From: an uncultured Saprospiraceae bacterium
GTDB lineage: Bacteria; Bacteroidota; Bacteroidia; Chitinophagales; Saprospiraceae
DNA length: 64,000 nucleotides
Assembly (NCBI GenBank): GCA_937928045.1
Contig: CALFWO010000024.1
Location: 1 to 64,000 of the forward strand
Reading direction: 5' to 3'
The translations under genes and the position numbers were made by a program. The notes beneath the pieces were generated by a model, which was given only the letters and a program-made list of their open reading frames with translations, did no database searches and was not told the DNA's origin. Below are positions 53,869 to 63,968 of this stretch, piece after piece. Within the stretch, counting starts at the first letter, position 1, and each line of letters opens with the position of its first letter.

Positions 53869-54428
53869 TCTTCATCCCTTTTTTCACTAACCAATACAAA
53901 GGCTGGCGGGATATTCAAAGGCACGAAATTTACATCTACATTCCCAAACACAGTTTTGTACATTTTTTTGACCAAAAGTGAATAATGAATCTGAATGTAT
54001 TTTCCATTCATTTTCAAAGCTTTCTTGCTGTTCCTAACTATAGAATAAGACAGTTCCTCTGGCAGGGAAACAAAGGGAATTGCTGAAATAATAAAGTCAG
54101 GCTGCCCCATGTTCAATTCATCGACATGCTTCTGTAAATGTTCTGCAGAATCTTCAACTACAATCAAACGATCATCATCAATTGCTCTCATTACATCACA
54201 AAAGGCTGAATTCACTTCAAAGCTTAATAGCTTCGTATTTGGACCCATTGCCTTCAAAATATGCTTGGTAATCACTCCATCTCCGGCTCCAAGTTCCACA
54301 AGCACTTTAGACTTGGCAAAGTCCACATGATTGATCATCTCTTTACATACAAACTTAGAGCTTCGAGTAATTGTCCCGATCTCTTTGATATTCTTTATAC
54401 TCTCTCTGAAGAATTGAATCCGTTTCAT
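53865..54428 (-). CDS. SAM-dependent methyltransferase, phospholipid N-methyltransferase-like
   Basis: Class I methyltransferase with motif I VLVELGAGDGVITKHIL near 42-58, an acidic post-I segment (LLSFEVN), post-II IVVEDSAEHLQ near 89-99 and the motif IV region FIISAIPFVSLPEELSY near 110-126. The pattern resembles PmtA-type phosphatidylethanolamine methyltransferases and the KsgA fold. Length 187 residues; no signal peptide. Substrate not proven; lipid is a guess from the family. Confidence 0.75.
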   Translation of the reverse strand: MKRIQFFRESIKNIKEIGTITRSSKFVCKEMINHVDFAKSKVLVELGAGDGVITKHILKAMGPNTKLLSFEVNSAFCDVMRAIDDDRLIVVEDSAEHLQKHVDELNMGQPDFIISAIPFVSLPEELSYSIVRNSKKALKMNGKYIQIHYSLLVKKMYKTVFGNVDVNFVPLNIPPAFVLVSEKRDED

Positions 54429-54485
54429 GCGTTTTTATTAGAGCCCAAAAATGGGCTTTTTAAACCAGACCGCAAAAAACGGGCT

Positions 54486-56678
54486 TTATTGGGGGGAGTC
54501 ACTTAAATAATACTGTAAATCTGGATATTGCTCCATCAATCTAAGCGCATCTGATCGCTTTAGCGTCACTCCATTCATGTAAGGTACAACGAAACATCCA
54601 GCCATACCAGAACCAACCAATTGATTTTTCCGATTAACGGCTGATTTGTAGTCAGTAAAGTAGCCTAATTGGTATTTGTAACCATCAAAAGATCCCGATT
54701 TTTCTACAATCCACTCCTCCTGTCTTAGATTTTCTGGCAAATAAAAATTCTGACTAATTGCTGATACTTGAATCCTATAAATAAGCCCTTTTTGTTTTGA
54801 TAAGAAGGATTTACCTCGCTCATCTAGATAGTTATCGCGGACTTTTTCTTTTTCCATTACAATTTCTACGGGATATCCAGCCAATCCAATAAACTCATAG
54901 TCAATTCTTCTATTGTATTTTTCAGCATTAAGTTTTGGGCCAGATTCAATTTGCTTCTTCATGATTGGATACTGATCACCAAATCCCTGTAAGTATAATT
55001 GCTTAGGATTTACACCTTTGGAAAGCAAATATTGCGAGGCCTTTTCAGATCGCTTGATAGAGAAGTATAGTTTAAAATCATTTGGAGAACTACCATCGCC
55101 ATGACCTCTGAGAACCACGGCTGAGGCCGGATATGCTTGTAAAAATTGAGCAATCTTTTCTAATTCCTGAATATTACCTGGTCCAATTACTTGATCATTT
55201 TGATTGATATAAAGGGATCTAAACTTGAAAGTTTTTATTGGCTGTCCATCAGAATCAGGTATAATCACTGGATTAATTTGACCTGGATTCACTTCTCCAA
55301 CCAAAGTTCCAGCATCTCTTTGTGCTCTTCTAAAACTAGGTACTCTATCAAATGTTATAGGTCTGGATGTCACCAACTGTTCAGCTCTTTCCTTTTTGAA
55401 ATAAGCCACATATATGTCTTGATTACCGAATCCTCCCTTTCGTTCGGAAGAGAAATAAGCCTTTAAACCATCTTTTGTCAATCGGAAGAAATTGTCATCT
55501 CCCGGAGAATTAATGGGTGCTCCCAAATTCCTTGCAGTCGACCAACTCTCAGAATTGTCAGAATACTTTGAAGAGAAAACATCCAAACCTCCCATACTTT
55601 TTGGAGCATTAGAACTGAAATATAATGTTCTTCCATCCTTCGCTAAGAAAGGAGTTGTCTCATCATAAGGAGTATTAATATTAGGTCCAAGATTTTGAGG
55701 TGTAGACCAATTTCCAGCATTCCAAGTGCTGATGTATAAATCTAGACCTCCTTCTCCTCCATCCATTCTACTGGAAAAAACTAAAATGGAATCATTGAAA
55801 AAGTGAAAACTAATATCTCCTCTTTGCGGATTCAAAGGTCCTTTGAATGATTTGGAAAATAAACTTGTTTCCTGGGTGCTAAAACTATCTACTAAGATTT
55901 CTCCTGAGACAAGATCATTGCCCTTAAAATAAAATAGAACTTGCCCATTATTTGTAAAATCTAAGATGACATCATTTCTGGAGGAGTTCAAAAGGTTAGG
56001 CATTGGTTCCGGAACCGTCCACTTTCCAGCTTTTTCGTATGAAGAAAACATGTCCGTTCTGTAGAAACCATAAAGCTCATCAGATTTACCTTCTTGATCT
56101 CTCATTCCACCAACATTCCCAAATCTTCCCGATGAAAAGTAGAGTTTGTTATTGTAATTAGGACTAATAATTGGAGAGATTTCATCTCCAACAGTGTTTA
56201 TTGATTCCCCTAGATTTTCTACAACGGCAATTTCGTCCGTTCCAATCATTTGAAGACCTTTTCCACATCTTCGGATCATATCCTTAACCATCGCTCTTCT
56301 TTCATCCTTGTCATCTACGGCTGCTAAATAACTTTTGAAAATAGATGCCGCCTCTTGAAAAGATCCTGAAAGGTGATAAGCTTTACCCAAAAAGAATAAA
56401 TCTTCAGTGGCTGGTTTCTTGCTATTGCCGACAACTCTTCGCAATAACTTTAATCCTTGATCTACATTTCCTGTTTGGAGATAAGATATCCCCATTGGGC
56501 TTAAAATAGATTCATCTTGAGGTTCTACCCTTTGAAATTTTTGATAGAGATTTAATGCTTCTACGTATTTCTGTTTGCTGAAATACAGGTCTGCAGTACT
56601 CTTTATTTTCTTACCCTGAATTTGCGCTTGAGGGGCAAAAGTCAGCAGTAGACAAAAACATAAAAAAGCTAATCTCAC
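54486..56678 (-). CDS. TPR, PD40 beta-propeller, OmpA and SPOR-like multidomain envelope protein
   Basis: Exported protein (GTG start; signal peptide about 1-18, ending AQA). The order is TPR-like helices near 25-140, PD40 propeller blades near 165-430 (EISPIISPNYNNKLYFSSG, TPFLAKDGRTLYFSSN, FFRLTKDGLKAYFSSE), an OmpA domain near 495-600 (VVLRGHGDGSS, SIKRSEKASQYLLS, NAEKYNRRIDY), and a C-terminal SPOR-like domain near 630-715 (YRIQVSA, YQLGYFTDYKSAVNRKN). Resembles PorE-type T9SS proteins in layout except for the SPOR domain and the lack of a lipobox. Length 730 residues. Confidence 0.8.
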   Translation of the reverse strand: MRLAFLCFCLLLTFAPQAQIQGKKIKSTADLYFSKQKYVEALNLYQKFQRVEPQDESILSPMGISYLQTGNVDQGLKLLRRVVGNSKKPATEDLFFLGKAYHLSGSFQEAASIFKSYLAAVDDKDERRAMVKDMIRRCGKGLQMIGTDEIAVVENLGESINTVGDEISPIISPNYNNKLYFSSGRFGNVGGMRDQEGKSDELYGFYRTDMFSSYEKAGKWTVPEPMPNLLNSSRNDVILDFTNNGQVLFYFKGNDLVSGEILVDSFSTQETSLFSKSFKGPLNPQRGDISFHFFNDSILVFSSRMDGGEGGLDLYISTWNAGNWSTPQNLGPNINTPYDETTPFLAKDGRTLYFSSNAPKSMGGLDVFSSKYSDNSESWSTARNLGAPINSPGDDNFFRLTKDGLKAYFSSERKGGFGNQDIYVAYFKKERAEQLVTSRPITFDRVPSFRRAQRDAGTLVGEVNPGQINPVIIPDSDGQPIKTFKFRSLYINQNDQVIGPGNIQELEKIAQFLQAYPASAVVLRGHGDGSSPNDFKLYFSIKRSEKASQYLLSKGVNPKQLYLQGFGDQYPIMKKQIESGPKLNAEKYNRRIDYEFIGLAGYPVEIVMEKEKVRDNYLDERGKSFLSKQKGLIYRIQVSAISQNFYLPENLRQEEWIVEKSGSFDGYKYQLGYFTDYKSAVNRKNQLVGSGMAGCFVVPYMNGVTLKRSDALRLMEQYPDLQYYLSDSPQ

Positions 56679-56694
56679 AGAATTAATTTATTCG

Positions 56695-58020
56695 TTAGAC
56701 AGTTTGGGTGTGATCGAATTGCTCCATATAGTCTCCAACTTTTCTTAAGAAACTTCCTCCAAGCATTCCGTCAACAACACGGTGGTCATAAGATAATGAT
56801 AAGAACATCATATGGCGAATTCCGATAAAATCTCCTTCAGGGGTTTCGATTACTGCTGGTTTCTTTCGAATTGCTCCAACAGCCATAATCGCCACTTGAG
56901 GTTGATTGATTATCGGTGTTCCCATGACATTTCCGAAAGTACCAACATTCGTTAATGTAAATGTACCACCTTGAACTTCATCAGGTTTCAATTTATTATT
57001 TCTTGCTCTTCCCGCAAGATCGTTTACCTTTTTCGTAAGACCTAGCAAATTCAATTGATCCGCGTTTTTAATAACTGGAACTATTAAATTACCTGATGGC
57101 AAAGCCGCAGCCATTCCAACATTGATGTCTTTTTTTACGATAATGTTGTTGCCATCAACAGATACATTCACCATTGGAAAATCTTTAATCCCTTTGGCAA
57201 CTGCTTCAACAAAAATTGGGGTAAAAGTTATTTTCTCCCCATACTTTGAAGCAAAATCTTTTTTAACGCTATTTCTCCAATTTACAATATTCGTCACATC
57301 TACTTCTACGAAAGAGGTCACGTGTGGAGAGGTATGCTTGGACATCACCATATGCTCAGCAATCATCTTTCGCATACGATCCATTTGAACGATTTCAGAA
57401 CCTCCAGAAATTGAAGTTGCGGCAGTAGAACCACCTTTAGCCGGAGCGCTAATTGAATTTCCATTTGAGCTCGCACCAGCAGTCCTATTACCTAAATAAG
57501 CTAGGATATCCTTTTTGGTAACTCTTCCCTCTTTCCCTGATCCACTGACGCTATCCAACTCTTGTTGACTCAGCCCTTCTTGCTTTGCAATATTTTTCAC
57601 TAGTGGACTATAAAATCTACCGTTTGATCTACTGCTTATATTTCCACCTGCAACTGGAGCCGCAAGAGCTACTTCAGCAGGTTTCGGTACTGGAGTTCCA
57701 TTAGATTTTCCATTACTCGCAGCCACTGCCACTTTCTTTTCAGTCTTTGGAGCCGGAGTTGTTGGTGCGGGCGCTTCGCCTTCTGTACTAATAACAGCTA
57801 TCTCCGCTCCAACTGCAACCACATCATTTTCTTGGAATAAAATCTCGGTGATGACCCCCGCCACTGGACTTGGTACTTCAGAGTCTACTTTATCAGTAGC
57901 AATCTCTAAGATGGTCTCATCAATTTCTACAGTATCACCTACGTTTTTTACCCAATTAAGGATAGTCGCTTCCATGATACTCTCGCCCATTTTAGGCATG
58001 ACAAGTTTTACTTGAGCCAT
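56695..58020 (-). CDS. 2-oxo acid dehydrogenase E2 (dihydrolipoamide acyltransferase)
   Basis: Core of a 2-oxo acid dehydrogenase complex. Lipoyl domain at 1-77 with Lys44 in ATDKVDSEV, an Ala/Pro/Ser linker, peripheral-subunit-binding domain near 138-178 (SPLVKNIAKQEG, GKEGRVTKKDIL), then the catalytic domain with HRVVDG at about 413-418 (His and Asp). The lipoyl motif DKVDSEV is common in branched-chain or general E2 proteins; the substrate cannot be settled. E1 and E3 genes are not adjacent. Length 441 residues. Confidence 0.92.
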   Translation of the reverse strand: MAQVKLVMPKMGESIMEATILNWVKNVGDTVEIDETILEIATDKVDSEVPSPVAGVITEILFQENDVVAVGAEIAVISTEGEAPAPTTPAPKTEKKVAVAASNGKSNGTPVPKPAEVALAAPVAGGNISSRSNGRFYSPLVKNIAKQEGLSQQELDSVSGSGKEGRVTKKDILAYLGNRTAGASSNGNSISAPAKGGSTAATSISGGSEIVQMDRMRKMIAEHMVMSKHTSPHVTSFVEVDVTNIVNWRNSVKKDFASKYGEKITFTPIFVEAVAKGIKDFPMVNVSVDGNNIIVKKDINVGMAAALPSGNLIVPVIKNADQLNLLGLTKKVNDLAGRARNNKLKPDEVQGGTFTLTNVGTFGNVMGTPIINQPQVAIMAVGAIRKKPAVIETPEGDFIGIRHMMFLSLSYDHRVVDGMLGGSFLRKVGDYMEQFDHTQTV

Positions 58021-58092
58021 ATTATTTTTTTGATTAGTTCTATTGGGAAGGCAATAATTCCTTCACTTTGGTTTGGTCCTGCAAAATTAGGG

Positions 58093-59337
58093 TTATTTAA
58101 CCTCTAATAAAAATCTACGAAGCAGATTCAATGCCGCCGATCCACTATATTCAATATTTTTCAAACGATCTTTGAAAAGATTTAATTTTCTAGTTTGAAC
58201 CATCGAACGATTGCCAACGGCAATCCAAATCGTTCCAACCGGTTTTTCGTTAAATCCACCACCCGGACCAGCAACACCCGAAATAGCGATCGCAACGTCA
58301 ACTTTCGCTATTTCTAACGTTCCATGGACCATTTCGGTTACAGTTTGCTCGCTTACCGCACCAAAATCATCTAAAGTCTGTTGTTTGACCTTGAGAAAAT
58401 TGGTTTTCACTTCATTGGAATAGGCGATAATACCTCCATTAAAATAGGCAGATGAACCAGGAACCTTGGTAATTAGATGTCCGATGTAACCACCAGTGCA
58501 ACTTTCGGCTGTAGCCAATTTTAGTCCTTTATCATTTAATAGTTGACCTACCGCTCCGGATAAAGTTTGTTTTTCGTAGCCAAAAACCAAAGGACCAAGT
58601 CGTTTTACAATCTGGGTCTTAATTTCTTCAATTTTGGTCACTAACTGAGTTTTATTGGTTCCTTTTCCTGAAATCCTGAGTCGAACTTGTCCCAAACCAG
58701 GCAAATAGGCCAATTTTACTTCATCAGGGAGATTATTCTCAATATCCTCTAATCGCGCAGCTATTCTTGACTCTCCATCACCAGCCGTCAATATTGTTCG
58801 GTGCACCAGAACTTGGTCACTTAATCTTGGCTTCAAAAATTCCATTACCCCATTTGACATGATATACTTCATTTCATGGGGAACTCCAGGCATTGAAATC
58901 AATATTTTATTATCTCGCTCAAATAACATGCCCGGCGCTGTTCCTAGTTCATTTTTAAGGACACTGATTCCTTTGGGAAGAAAGCACTGATCTTTGTGGG
59001 CCGGAGTAGTTGTTCTTCCTAATTTTTCAAATATAGCCTGGATCCATTTCCACGTAGGTTCATGAAACGCCATTTCTACCTTGAAATATTCTGCCAAAGC
59101 TTGCTTTGTTATGTCATCTTTAGTTGGTCCAAGACCGCCTGTCACTAAAATGAGATCAGAATTTTTCATCGCATGGTCAACGGTTTCTGTTATTTGTTGA
59201 TGATCATCAGAAATTGAAATGATTTCTCGAATTTGAATTCCGAGTAAATTGAGTTCGATTCCCATCCATGCGGAGTTGGTATCTACAATTTGGCCGATTA
59301 ATATTTCGTCACCAATGGTGATAATAGTTGCTTGCAT
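58093..59337 (-). CDS. cinA: CinA-family protein (competence/damage-inducible; NMN deamidase domain)
   Basis: An N-terminal MoCF-type domain (about 3-170, with VTGGLGPTKDDIT near 65) is joined to a C-terminal PncC-like domain (about 255-414, ATAESCTGGYIG near 278), the usual CinA plan. Known activities are ADP-ribose pyrophosphatase and nicotinamide mononucleotide amidohydrolase. AISGVAGPGGG near 355 is the amidohydrolase loop. Length 414 residues. The ATG shares one base with the birA stop (TAATG). Confidence 0.92.
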   Translation of the reverse strand: MQATIITIGDEILIGQIVDTNSAWMGIELNLLGIQIREIISISDDHQQITETVDHAMKNSDLILVTGGLGPTKDDITKQALAEYFKVEMAFHEPTWKWIQAIFEKLGRTTTPAHKDQCFLPKGISVLKNELGTAPGMLFERDNKILISMPGVPHEMKYIMSNGVMEFLKPRLSDQVLVHRTILTAGDGESRIAARLEDIENNLPDEVKLAYLPGLGQVRLRISGKGTNKTQLVTKIEEIKTQIVKRLGPLVFGYEKQTLSGAVGQLLNDKGLKLATAESCTGGYIGHLITKVPGSSAYFNGGIIAYSNEVKTNFLKVKQQTLDDFGAVSEQTVTEMVHGTLEIAKVDVAIAISGVAGPGGGFNEKPVGTIWIAVGNRSMVQTRKLNLFKDRLKNIEYSGSAALNLLRRFLLEVK

Positions 59338-60089
59338 TACTGGATTAGTTGTATTTCCTTGATGTTGAAAGAACGCTTTTCGCCATTAATCACAATCAAT
59401 ATTTTTCCTAAATCATCGACCCCAACTATTGTCCCAAGAAAACGTTCGCCTTGAACATCTTCGTACAAAGCTTCATTATTATAGTTTAGAAGTCGTTCCA
59501 AATAGATTGTGTTTAAATTTGAAAATGAACCTGATTTGAGCTTTAAATAGTAATATTCTAAAGCCGCAAAGAGTTCTAATCTTAGGGTGTTTAAATCAAA
59601 AAAGTTATTGGTTTGTGCACTGAGACTTGTAGCATTTGGGGCAGTTTCGAAAAATTTTTGATTTACATTGATTCCTATCCCTACGACGCTTGATTTGATG
59701 TTATTCGAGGTAATACTATTCTGGATCAGAATTCCTGCAATTTTCTTGTCTTGGACGTAGATATCATTGGGCCATTTGATGAATACCTCAGCTGATAAGT
59801 TTTTAGCCAAAAAGCTTCTAACTGCCAGTGAAATTGCCTTGTTTAATTCAAATTGTTGGGTTGGTTGGAGAAAATTTGGATAAAGTATAACACTCAAGGA
59901 AATGTTCCGATTTGGCGCAGATTCCCAACTACTGCCAATTTGACCTCTACCTGCCTGCTGATTGTAAGTCGATATGACAGTTCCTTCAGCTGGATTGCTT
60001 TTTGATAGCAATTCAGTAGCGTATTCGTTTGTTGAAGACAATTGATCAAAGTCATGGAGAACTTTACCAATAAAAATGGGGTTATCCAT
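59337..60089 (-). CDS. birA: Biotin--[acetyl-CoA-carboxylase] ligase
   Basis: Attaches biotin to carrier lysines, such as the one encoded at 13572-14039. Catalytic blocks: QQAGRGQIGSSWES near 44-57, ISLSVILYP near 64, KWPNDIYVQDKKIAGILIQ near 104-122 and VGIGINVNQ near 135-143. There is no N-terminal DNA-binding domain, so it is not a repressor. Length 250 residues. The TAATG overlap with cinA implies translational coupling. Divergent from rsfS, an arrangement often seen in Bacteroidota. Confidence 0.92.
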   Translation of the reverse strand: MDNPIFIGKVLHDFDQLSSTNEYATELLSKSNPAEGTVISTYNQQAGRGQIGSSWESAPNRNISLSVILYPNFLQPTQQFELNKAISLAVRSFLAKNLSAEVFIKWPNDIYVQDKKIAGILIQNSITSNNIKSSVVGIGINVNQKFFETAPNATSLSAQTNNFFDLNTLRLELFAALEYYYLKLKSGSFSNLNTIYLERLLNYNNEALYEDVQGERFLGTIVGVDDLGKILIVINGEKRSFNIKEIQLIQ

Positions 60090-60193
60090 AATGAATAGGT
60101 ACTATTTTCATAGTTTTATGAAGAATTAAAGAAAATGAATTTATTGGCGAATCAATTTATCGCCTCAAACATAATAAAAAGAAAAACTGCCAT

Positions 60194-60580
60194 TTGAGTT
60201 TACAGCAAAAGCCCTTACAAGAGGATATCGACATAGCGAAGATGAATGAGACCATTATCGACGCGATCCAAGAAATTAAAGGAGAACATATCGTTAAATT
60301 AGATCTGAGATCTTTGTCAGAAAGACCGACTGATTTTTTCATTATTTGTGATGCAAGTTCTAATACTCAGATTAGTTCGATTGCAGACAATATTCAGAAA
60401 AGATTAAAGCATGAATATGGTCTTCTTCCATCACATTTTGAAGGAAAAACAGAGGCTAAATGGGTCCTATTGGACTATTTCTACACAGTTGTTCATGTAT
60501 TTTATCCAGAGACCAGAGCATTTTATGAATTAGAAGATCTCTGGAGTGATGCGGGAATTACAGAATTCAAAAGTATATAA
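60194..60580 (+). CDS. rsfS: Ribosome silencing factor
   Basis: Binds ribosomal protein uL14 and keeps subunits apart when nutrients fail. Conserved blocks: IVKLDLRSLSERPTDFFII near 37-55, DASSNTQISSIADNI near 57-71, EGKTEAKWVLLDYFYTVVHVF near 87-107 and LEDLWSDA near 115. Start taken as TTG 60194 (128 residues); an ATG at 60242 would give 112 residues and cannot be excluded. ftsH follows after 94 bases. Confidence 0.92.
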   Translation: MSLQQKPLQEDIDIAKMNETIIDAIQEIKGEHIVKLDLRSLSERPTDFFIICDASSNTQISSIADNIQKRLKHEYGLLPSHFEGKTEAKWVLLDYFYTVVHVFYPETRAFYELEDLWSDAGITEFKSI

Positions 60581-60674
60581 GGCTCGTTCGACTGATTTTT
60601 TAATCAAATAGTCGATTTTCGCCAACGGTTTCAAAGTTTTGACGTTTATATAGTATTGACACAATTATAGATTA

Positions 60675-62687
60675 ATGAATAATACAAACAAGACAAATAA
60701 TTCAGACGATGACAAATCTGGAAATGGGCCAAAATTCAATTCTTATTGGGTTTATGGACTATTGGCTTTGTTTTTACTAGCGCTGAATTTCTACAGTCTG
60801 ACCAGCAATACAAATGAACCACTGAATTGGGGTGAATTTGAGGATATGGTTTTGGCTGGCCACATCGATGAATTGAAAGTGGTGAATAAAGAATATGCTC
60901 AAGTGTACATCAAAGAAGATTACCAAGAGGAGTATCCCAAGATCAATAAATCAAAATTTGGAGCACCAACTCCCCATTTTGTTTTTGAAATTGGATCAAT
61001 CGATAAATTCCAAGAAAAATTAGAGGAAATTCAAGTTGCGGAAGGATTTGAAAAAAATCAAATGATCTATCCAAAGTTTGAAACCAAGCAGAATTGGTTG
61101 GGACCAATCCTTAGTTGGACATTGCCAATCATCTTTCTGATAGCTATTTGGATATTTATTATGAGAAGAGTTGGTGGTGGTGCCGGAGGACCTGGCGCGC
61201 AGATTTTCAACATTGGAAAATCTAAGGCAACTCTTTTTGACAACAACACCAAGGTATCCGTTACTTTCGAAAATGTAGCTGGTTTGGATGAGGCCAAAGA
61301 AGAGGTAATGGAAGTTGTGGACTTCTTGAAAAACCCTAAAAAGTATACCTCTCTGGGTGGTAAAATTCCCAAAGGAGTACTTTTGGTAGGCCCTCCCGGA
61401 ACAGGTAAGACTTTGTTGGCGAAGGCTGTTGCTGGAGAAGCAGGTGTACCATTCTTTTCCATATCAGGTTCTGACTTTGTAGAAATGTTTGTCGGAGTTG
61501 GAGCTTCAAGGGTTCGAGACTTATTTAAGCAAGCGAGAGAGAAAGCTCCATGTATTGTCTTTATAGATGAGATCGACGCTATTGGTAGAGCAAGAGGTAA
61601 AGGAGCAATGCAGGGTGGAAATGACGAGCGAGAGAATACTTTGAATCAGCTATTGGTAGAGATGGATGGATTTAGTACCGACAAAGGAGTAATCCTAATG
61701 GCAGCCACCAACCGTCCAGATGTATTGGACAAAGCCTTATTGAGACCTGGAAGATTTGATCGACAGATTGGAATCGATCGCCCTGATTTGAAAGGTAGAA
61801 ATGCGATCTTCAAAGTACACTTGAAGAATATCAAATGTGGACCAGATGTCAACGCTGAAGAATTGGCTGAGATGACACCGGGATTTGCCGGAGCTGACAT
61901 TGCTAATATTTGTAATGAGGCAGCTTTGATTGCAGCACGAAGAGGAAAGAAAGAAATAGATCAAGATGATTTCAATTATTCTTTAGACAGAGTTATTGGT
62001 GGTTTGGAGAAAAAGAATAAGATTATTTCTCCAGATGAGAAAAGAATTATTGCATACCACGAAGCAGGTCATGCGATCTGTGGTTGGTTTCTTAAGCATG
62101 CTTCTCCCCTAGTGAAAGTTACGATTGTACCAAGAGGAATTGGTACTTTAGGATATGCTCAATATTTACCTAAAGAAGAATACATTACACGAGAAGAAGA
62201 ATTATTGGATCGAATGTGTATGACCTTTGGAGGCAGAGCTGCTGAGCAAGTTGTATTTGGAAAAATTTCAACTGGTGCTCAGAATGACTTGGATCAAGTT
62301 ACCAAGATGGCTTATTCTATGATTTCTGTTTTTGGAATGTCTGAAAAGGTTGGACAAGTTTCCTTTTACGGAATGCAAGAAAATCAATTCGGAAAGCCTT
62401 ATTCGGATGATACGGCATTCATGATTGATGATGAAGTTAGAAAGCTAGTGGAGTCACAATATATCCGTGCACAAAAGTTATTGAAGGAAAAGCGTAACGA
62501 GTTAGAGATTCTAGCAAACTCACTTTTGGAAAATGAAGTGATGCTAAAATCGGATGTTGAAAGATTGATTGGACCTAGACCTCATTCTGGAAGAAGAGAT
62601 GAGATTATAGATTCGGCAGATTATACGCCTCCATCTTCGCAAGAAGGTGTAAACGGAGAAGCTGCTTCAGAAGATTTAGACGCTTAG
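60675..62687 (+). CDS. ftsH: ATP-dependent zinc metalloprotease FtsH
   Basis: Membrane AAA+ protease for quality control of membrane and short-lived proteins. Two helices, about 25-45 and 140-162, enclose a periplasmic domain. AAA domain: Walker A GPPGTGKT at 239-246, Walker [10 protein letters not shown] near 295, and second region of homology ([20 protein letters not shown]) near 343-362. Zinc site HEAGH at 462-466 (H462, E463, H466). Length 670 residues. The C-terminal 50 residues are Pro/Ser/Glu-rich. Followed by a strong terminator. Confidence 0.97.
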   Translation: MNNTNKTNNSDDDKSGNGPKFNSYWVYGLLALFLLALNFYSLTSNTNEPLNWGEFEDMVLAGHIDELKVVNKEYAQVYIKEDYQEEYPKINKSKFGAPTPHFVFEIGSIDKFQEKLEEIQVAEGFEKNQMIYPKFETKQNWLGPILSWTLPIIFLIAIWIFIMRRVGGGAGGPGAQIFNIGKSKATLFDNNTKVSVTFENVAGLDEAKEEVMEVVDFLKNPKKYTSLGGKIPKGVLLVGPPGTGKTLLAKAVAGEAGVPFFSISGSDFVEMFVGVGASRVRDLFKQAREKAPCIVFIDEIDAIGRARGKGAMQGGNDERENTLNQLLVEMDGFSTDKGVILMAATNRPDVLDKALLRPGRFDRQIGIDRPDLKGRNAIFKVHLKNIKCGPDVNAEELAEMTPGFAGADIANICNEAALIAARRGKKEIDQDDFNYSLDRVIGGLEKKNKIISPDEKRIIAYHEAGHAICGWFLKHASPLVKVTIVPRGIGTLGYAQYLPKEEYITREEELLDRMCMTFGGRAAEQVVFGKISTGAQNDLDQVTKMAYSMISVFGMSEKVGQVSFYGMQENQFGKPYSDDTAFMIDDEVRKLVESQYIRAQKLLKEKRNELEILANSLLENEVMLKSDVERLIGPRPHSGRRDEIIDSADYTPPSSQEGVNGEAASEDLDA

Positions 62688-62708
62688 TAATTAAGCTTAA
62701 AATAAAAT

Positions 62709-62749
62709 GAAAAAGCCCTTGAAGTTATACTTCAAGGGCTTTTCTTTTT
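62709..62749 (+). terminator. Rho-independent terminator after ftsH
   Basis: A 14-base-pair stem (AAAAGCCCTTGAAG with CTTCAAGGGCTTTT) and a five-base loop are followed by a T-rich run. Confidence 0.93.
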
Positions 62750-62878
62750 GGTGCACTTGAAGACTTTCAAAATATGCTTAGGCTCAAAAGAACCTAATTC
62801 GTCAAAAAAGTTACATTGGCCTTTGATGATAACGTACCTTTCTAAGGTCGGTAATAAATATTACAAGATCAATTTAAT

Positions 62879-63927
62879 ATGAAAGTCCAACTCGCTTATG
62901 TTCTAATTTTGATTTCATTGATTGCTTGTCAAAAGCCATCAGGAGAATATGTCTGTAAACCTTGTGACTTACCATGCGATGAATTGACTTTTGACCAACC
63001 TGGAATTTGCCCTCACTCAATATGGTATTGATCAAAAAAAGTGATTTATTCTCGGCAAAAGACCTAGTGCTCAACGAGGTAAATATTAAAATTGGTAAAA
63101 GCGCATTTCTAATTGAAGGAGGGTTCAATAAAGGAAAAACAATTGTTGTGCACAGTTATAAGCCAACTCAATTTAGCGCTGATTCTCCAGTCATCATTTT
63201 GCTTCCAGGTGCTGGAAGAAATGCTGCAGATTATAGGGATGCCTGGGTTAAAAAATCTGAGGAATATAATGTCTTGGTATTGTCGCTTGAATATTCAGAT
63301 AAGCATTATCCGGGATTTTCTAATTACAACATGGCGGGAATGATTAGCGATGTCAAATTGAATGAAGCAAGAACATCCGTAGAAAGTTTTAAGATAACTG
63401 ATAACCCTGCCACTTGGCTATACAATGATTTTGATCGAGTGTTTAATTTGGTCAAGAAAGAACTTTACTTAACTACAACTACTTATGATCTTTTTGGCCA
63501 TTCCGCTGGAGGACAAATATTACATCGGAACGAGATTTTCAATTCTAAAAATAAAGCAAATAGAATACTCGCCTCGAATTCCGGATGGTATACTGTTCAC
63601 AGCCTTTCGGATGATTTTCCATACGGTTTAAAGGGCACTAGTACAGATACAAGCTCGCTGAATTTCAGTAAAAATCTAGTTATTTTTTTAGGTGAAAAAG
63701 ATGATGCCAATGAAACCAGAGGAAGTCTAAGGCGCACTCCACAAGCTGATAAACAAGGAACGCATCGATTAGAACGAGGAACTTACTTTTATAATGAATC
63801 CAAACGAATTGCCTTCGAGATGAATATTGACTTTAATTGGAATTTAGAAATCATTCCAGATGTCGGTCATGACTACCAGGCAATGAGCGAAGCTGCAGCA
63901 GATTATTTATACCGACTAAAAGAATAG
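62879..63927 (+). pseudogene. Frameshifted alpha/beta-hydrolase lipoprotein with Cys-rich metal-binding-like head
   Basis: Two frames make one protein. Frame one (ATG 62879 to TGA 63031) has a lipoprotein signal (LIAC at 14-17) and Cys26, 29, 33 and 44 in a CKPCDLPCDELTF plus PGICPH pattern, then breaks. Frame two, open from 63007 to 63927, continues with NMVLIKK and an alpha/beta hydrolase: LLPGAGRNAADY oxyanion region, GHSAGG nucleophile and GHDYQ catalytic His. Adding one G between 63017 and 63018 restores CPHCNM and a 349-residue protein. There is no homopolymer at the site. It is either a real mutation or a sequence error; an independent start at ATG 63022 would lack a signal. Confidence 0.8.
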
Positions 63928-63968
63928 ATTGATTAATGTACTTGATCTTAAAAGTATTGATTTAAACA

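Noticed and set aside
54433-54485. Repeated GGGCTTT with small hairpin between the methyltransferase and the TPR-PD40 gene
   Set aside because: The stem is only six base pairs, and on the coding strand of these genes it is not followed by a T run; too weak to call a terminator.
63007-63021. TTG 63007 as the true start of the last hydrolase
   Set aside because: It would drop the lipoprotein signal and cysteine head encoded just upstream, which a one-base change restores.
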